From Streptomyces sp. SID12488 (GTDB lineage: Bacteria > Actinomycetota > Actinomycetes > Streptomycetales > Streptomycetaceae): a stretch of DNA of 64,000 nucleotides. The DNA is taken from positions 25,479 to 89,478 of the forward strand of contig NZ_JAAGLT010000037.1 in assembly GCF_010548275.1 (NCBI RefSeq). Direction: 5' to 3'. Positions 62,149-64,000 of the stretch are shown here, in pieces (within the stretch, counting starts at the first letter, position 1; the number at the start of each line of letters is the position of its first letter). Made by a program: the position numbers and the translations under genes. The notes beneath the pieces are model-generated. The model made no database searches. It had not been told where the DNA came from and was given only the letters and a program-made list of their open reading frames with translations.

Positions 62149-63299
62149 CCGCGCGACTCCTTCCGCTTCGCGGCCACCAGCTCCACCGCGTCGCGCTTGT
62201 CCTGGTCCGTTGTATGCGTGTACGGGTCCATCGAGGAGGGCGAGGCATGCCCGGCCATGTCCTGGGCCACGTCCCGGGGCACCCCGCTGCGGACCCAGCG
62301 GGTGATCGCGGAATGCCGCAGCATGTGCGGCCTGGCCCTGAATCCGGCCCGGCCCGCCAGCCGTTTGAACAGCTCGTAGGTGTTCGGATACTTCATCGCC
62401 CCGCCCAGCGGCGCCCTGAAGAGGTTGACGAACACCATGTCGCCCCCCGCGGCCCCGGGGACCTCATCGCGCTCGTAGCGGTAGTCGGTGTAGAGGCCGA
62501 TCGTCTCGTCGTCCACCGGAATCCAGCGCGGCCGAACAGACTTGGCGAACGCGCCATTCGTGTTGACGCGCCGGCGCACGTGAATGTGCGGCCCCTCGAC
62601 CCGGCAGCCCAACAGGCGCGAGCTGGGCAGGAAGTGCATGTCCTCGCGCCGCAGCCCCAGCGCCTCACCGATCCGCATCCCGGTAACCGACAAAAGCCCC
62701 ACCAGGAACCGGTCACGGGCATGATCGGTCACCGCGAGGACCCGGGCGATCTCCTCGTCCGACAGCCACTCGAACCCGGGCACCGCGACGCTGAACTTCA
62801 GCCGCTTGCCCTCGATCTGACGGTTCTGCCCGTCCTCCCCCGCGTCGAAGCCCGGCGGGGCAAACCGCAGAAACCTGGGCTGGATCAGCTGGCTGACCAC
62901 CGTCGGCGCCACCTTGCCGATCAGTGAGCACCAGGCCAGGAAGTCGCCCATCGTCCCGGTGATCGCGTTCGCCGTGCGCTCCTCGCGGTACCGGAGCTCA
63001 ATCCCCGGCCTGCGGCCACGGGAAGGCAACGGCTCGTCCACCAGCCACCGCTGGAACGCATGCAGTTGCGCCATCGACGGCGCGGTCCAGTCGACGCCGA
63101 ACTCCTGGCAGTAGGACAGATACAGGGCAATCCGGCCCGCGTACGTCTTGCCAGTGTTCCACTTCCGCCCGGCGAGGAAGGCGCACGCCTCGACGTGCAG
63201 TTCGAAGGAGTCGTCCACGACGACCCAGTTGGTGCTGCCATCGGCGGAGACGGCACGTTCGGAACGGAAGTGACGTGGCAGGACAACAGAGGTGACCAA
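62145..63299 (-). CDS. tnpA: TnpA-like tyrosine recombinase
   Basis: A 384-residue recombinase. The start appears to be TTG 63299, with AAGG five bases upstream; no ATG or GTG precedes it in frame. Residues 30-150 form the SAM-like core-binding domain (YAGRIALYLSYCQEFGVDW). The catalytic domain has the Arg in LLSVTGMRIGEALGLRRED, the box PHMLRHSAITRW (His-x-x-Arg), GHASPSSMDPY with the final His and the likely nucleophile Tyr in DPYTHTT. It lies about 90 bases from the right junction, as TnpA does in Tn554, and should catalyse integration and excision with TnpB. Confidence 0.9.
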   Translation of the reverse strand: MVTSVVLPRHFRSERAVSADGSTNWVVVDDSFELHVEACAFLAGRKWNTGKTYAGRIALYLSYCQEFGVDWTAPSMAQLHAFQRWLVDEPLPSRGRRPGIELRYREERTANAITGTMGDFLAWCSLIGKVAPTVVSQLIQPRFLRFAPPGFDAGEDGQNRQIEGKRLKFSVAVPGFEWLSDEEIARVLAVTDHARDRFLVGLLSVTGMRIGEALGLRREDMHFLPSSRLLGCRVEGPHIHVRRRVNTNGAFAKSVRPRWIPVDDETIGLYTDYRYERDEVPGAAGGDMVFVNLFRAPLGGAMKYPNTYELFKRLAGRAGFRARPHMLRHSAITRWVRSGVPRDVAQDMAGHASPSSMDPYTHTTDQDKRDAVELVAAKRKESRG

Positions 63300-63390
63300 C
63301 GTGCCTTAACACCCCTTGGATAACAGTGAGGCAAGTAGAGTTGAGACTATGTGCCTCATGTGCCTCGCGACTATAAGTCACCCAAGATAA

Positions 63391-63396
63391 CGATGA
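63391..63396. other. Right junction core CGATGA
   Basis: These six bases lie between the element end (AAGATAA) and the DUF4244 5' part. The left junction has CGACCT (44642-44647) in the same orientation. The intact gene predicts CGACGA. Cores that differ at each end are typical of Tn554-family insertions. Confidence 0.65.
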
Positions 63397-63505
63397 TTCC
63401 GACCGCGTACTCCGAGGTGACCATTCCGGCGTCCCGTCGCGCCACCAGCACCGCACGCGTCCTGCACACCAGGGCGCACATCCGCTCCCGTACCACTGTG
63501 AACAT
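63391..63505 (-). pseudogene. DUF4244 (Flp pilin-like) gene, 5' part
   Basis: ATG 63505, with AGGGGAG upstream, opens a frame reading FTVVRERMCALVCRTRAVL, then RRDAGMVTSEYAVGI at the junction. The frame runs into the element and stops at 63371 after a few foreign residues. DAGMVTSEYAVG is the processing-site region of DUF4244 proteins. The missing remainder is at 44538-44647. Confidence 0.85.
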
Positions 63506-63530
63506 TTCAACTCCCCTAATTTTCAGCTCT

Positions 63531-63573
63531 GTTGATGACTTGTTGTTGACGACTCGTTGTTGACGACTTGCTG
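63531..63573. repeat. Three tandem GTTGACGACT-type repeats
   Basis: The motif GTTGATGACTTGTTG is followed by two variants (TTGACGACTCGTTG, TTGACGACTTGCTG), about 14-15 bases each. They lie upstream of the DUF4244 start codon in a 115-base gap and may affect its expression, or may just be local slippage. Confidence 0.5.
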
Positions 63574-63621
63574 TGAATGAACTCCCGTTGCTGACCAGCT
63601 CGTGATCACGCGCCGCTCGCG

Positions 63622-64000
63622 TCAGCCACCACCCCCGCCCAGCAACCCGTCCGCCAGCCCGATCACCACGGGCAGTACGCCGACCGCGATGAACGCGGGG
63701 AGGAAGCACAGCCCCACCGGCGCGGTGACCATGACGGCCGCCCGCCGGGCCCGTTCCGTCGCCTTGCGCCCCCAGTCGGCGCGGGTGTCCGCGGCCAGGC
63801 GTGCGACGGGCCCGGCCGCCGGTACTCCCGACTCGTCGGCCCGTTCCAGCAGCCTCGCCAGAGCGCCGGCTCCCGGTATCGACGCCAGCCTCCGCCAGGC
63901 TTCGGCCGGTTCGCCGCCGAGCCGCACCTCTGCCGCGCCCCGCGCCAGCGCCTCCCCGACCGGTCCCGCCAGCGCCTCGCCCACCGCCTGGGCGGCGACC
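63622..64000 (-). CDS. TadC-like type II secretion F-domain protein (partial)
   Basis: The gene runs off the right edge of the window; the stop is at 63622. The visible 126 residues (EPAEAWRRLASIPGAGALAR, then RADWGRKATERARRAAVMV) are followed by a membrane helix (LCFLPAFIAVGVLPVVIGLA) and a short Gly-rich end. This is the C-terminus of a TadC/GspF-type inner-membrane protein of a Tad/Flp pilus system. It is the gene upstream of the split DUF4244 gene, so the operon order would be tadC, DUF4244, tadE, Rv3654c-like. Confidence 0.8.
   Translation of the reverse strand, partial: VAAQAVGEALAGPVGEALARGAAEVRLGGEPAEAWRRLASIPGAGALARLLERADESGVPAAGPVARLAADTRADWGRKATERARRAAVMVTAPVGLCFLPAFIAVGVLPVVIGLADGLLGGGGG

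Larger units (their letters stand above)
44648..63390. mobile_element. Tn554-like insertion splitting the DUF4244 gene
   Basis: An 18.7-kb insertion. Both flanks are halves of the same DUF4244 gene, so the ends are fixed to within six bases. The right end encodes a recombinase trio arranged as in Tn554 (tnpA, tnpB, tnpC), starting about 90 bases from the right junction. The junction cores are CGACCT on the left and CGATGA on the right. The uninterrupted gene should have CGACGA there, so exchange within a six-base core explains the data without target duplication. A second, inverted copy of the left end lies at 55968-56035, so the element may be composite. Confidence 0.82.

Overview
The window is high-GC actinobacterial chromosome, almost certainly Streptomyces. 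The evidence is the developmental gene bldG with its anti-sigma partner, a topoisomerase I with a lysine-rich tail, an MFS-thymidylate kinase fusion next to holB, a membrane pyrophosphatase, a Tad/Flp cluster with a DUF4244 pilin-like gene, strong G/C third positions, and GTG starts with GTGA/ATGA stop-start overlaps. All functions are read from sequence; nothing was searched.

1-6.4 kb: end of a membrane protein, a FUSC-type aromatic-acid exporter, a corA remnant, a secreted seven-repeat beta-propeller protein and a large LAL-type LuxR regulator.

6.4-24.5 kb: an 18-kb island lying 3' of an intact tRNA-Thr(CGT). It is bounded by an 82-bp direct repeat (79/82 identical) made of the tRNA 3' half plus its terminator. 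The island carries a probable GH141 alpha-L-fucosidase, a FadR-type regulator, and a chain of translationally coupled genes: sugar-acid dehydratase, ABC sugar importer, mutarotase, diketo-acid hydrolase, SDR, aldose dehydrogenase, lactonase, then lutABC. Together these spell a non-phosphorylating L-fucose (or L-rhamnose) pathway to pyruvate plus L-lactate, with built-in lactate oxidation. The two promoters share a 32-bp core (26/32 identical) with a FadR-like box between -35 and -10. Island edges hold pseudogenes (uracil-DNA glycosylase-like, GntR tail) and no intact integrase.

24.6-44.6 kb: conserved core chromosome: secreted tripeptidyl-aminopeptidase-like hydrolase, holB, MFS-tmk, topA, a small membrane protein, a methyltransferase, a lipoprotein, hppA, the anti-sigma/bldG pair, a DUF1998 helicase, and the distal end of a Tad/Flp operon.

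44.6-63.4 kb: an insertion of about 18.7 kb that splits the DUF4244 gene between the Ile and Val codons of its hydrophobic helix. The 3' part lies at 44.5-44.65 kb and the 5' part at 63.4-63.5 kb. The right end carries a Tn554-like recombinase trio (tnpA-tnpB-tnpC, overlapping) convergent with a coupled three-gene operon of unknown function. Most of the rest (44,648-56,035) is enclosed by 68-bp inverted repeats and holds a GT2-GtrA protein, a protein O-mannosyltransferase, small secreted and membrane proteins, a NB-ARC LuxR regulator, a PIN-domain protein, and recombinase remnants. Six-base sequences at the junctions fit Tn554-style insertion without target duplication.

63.5-64 kb: the interrupted Tad operon resumes with the C-terminus of a TadC-like protein.
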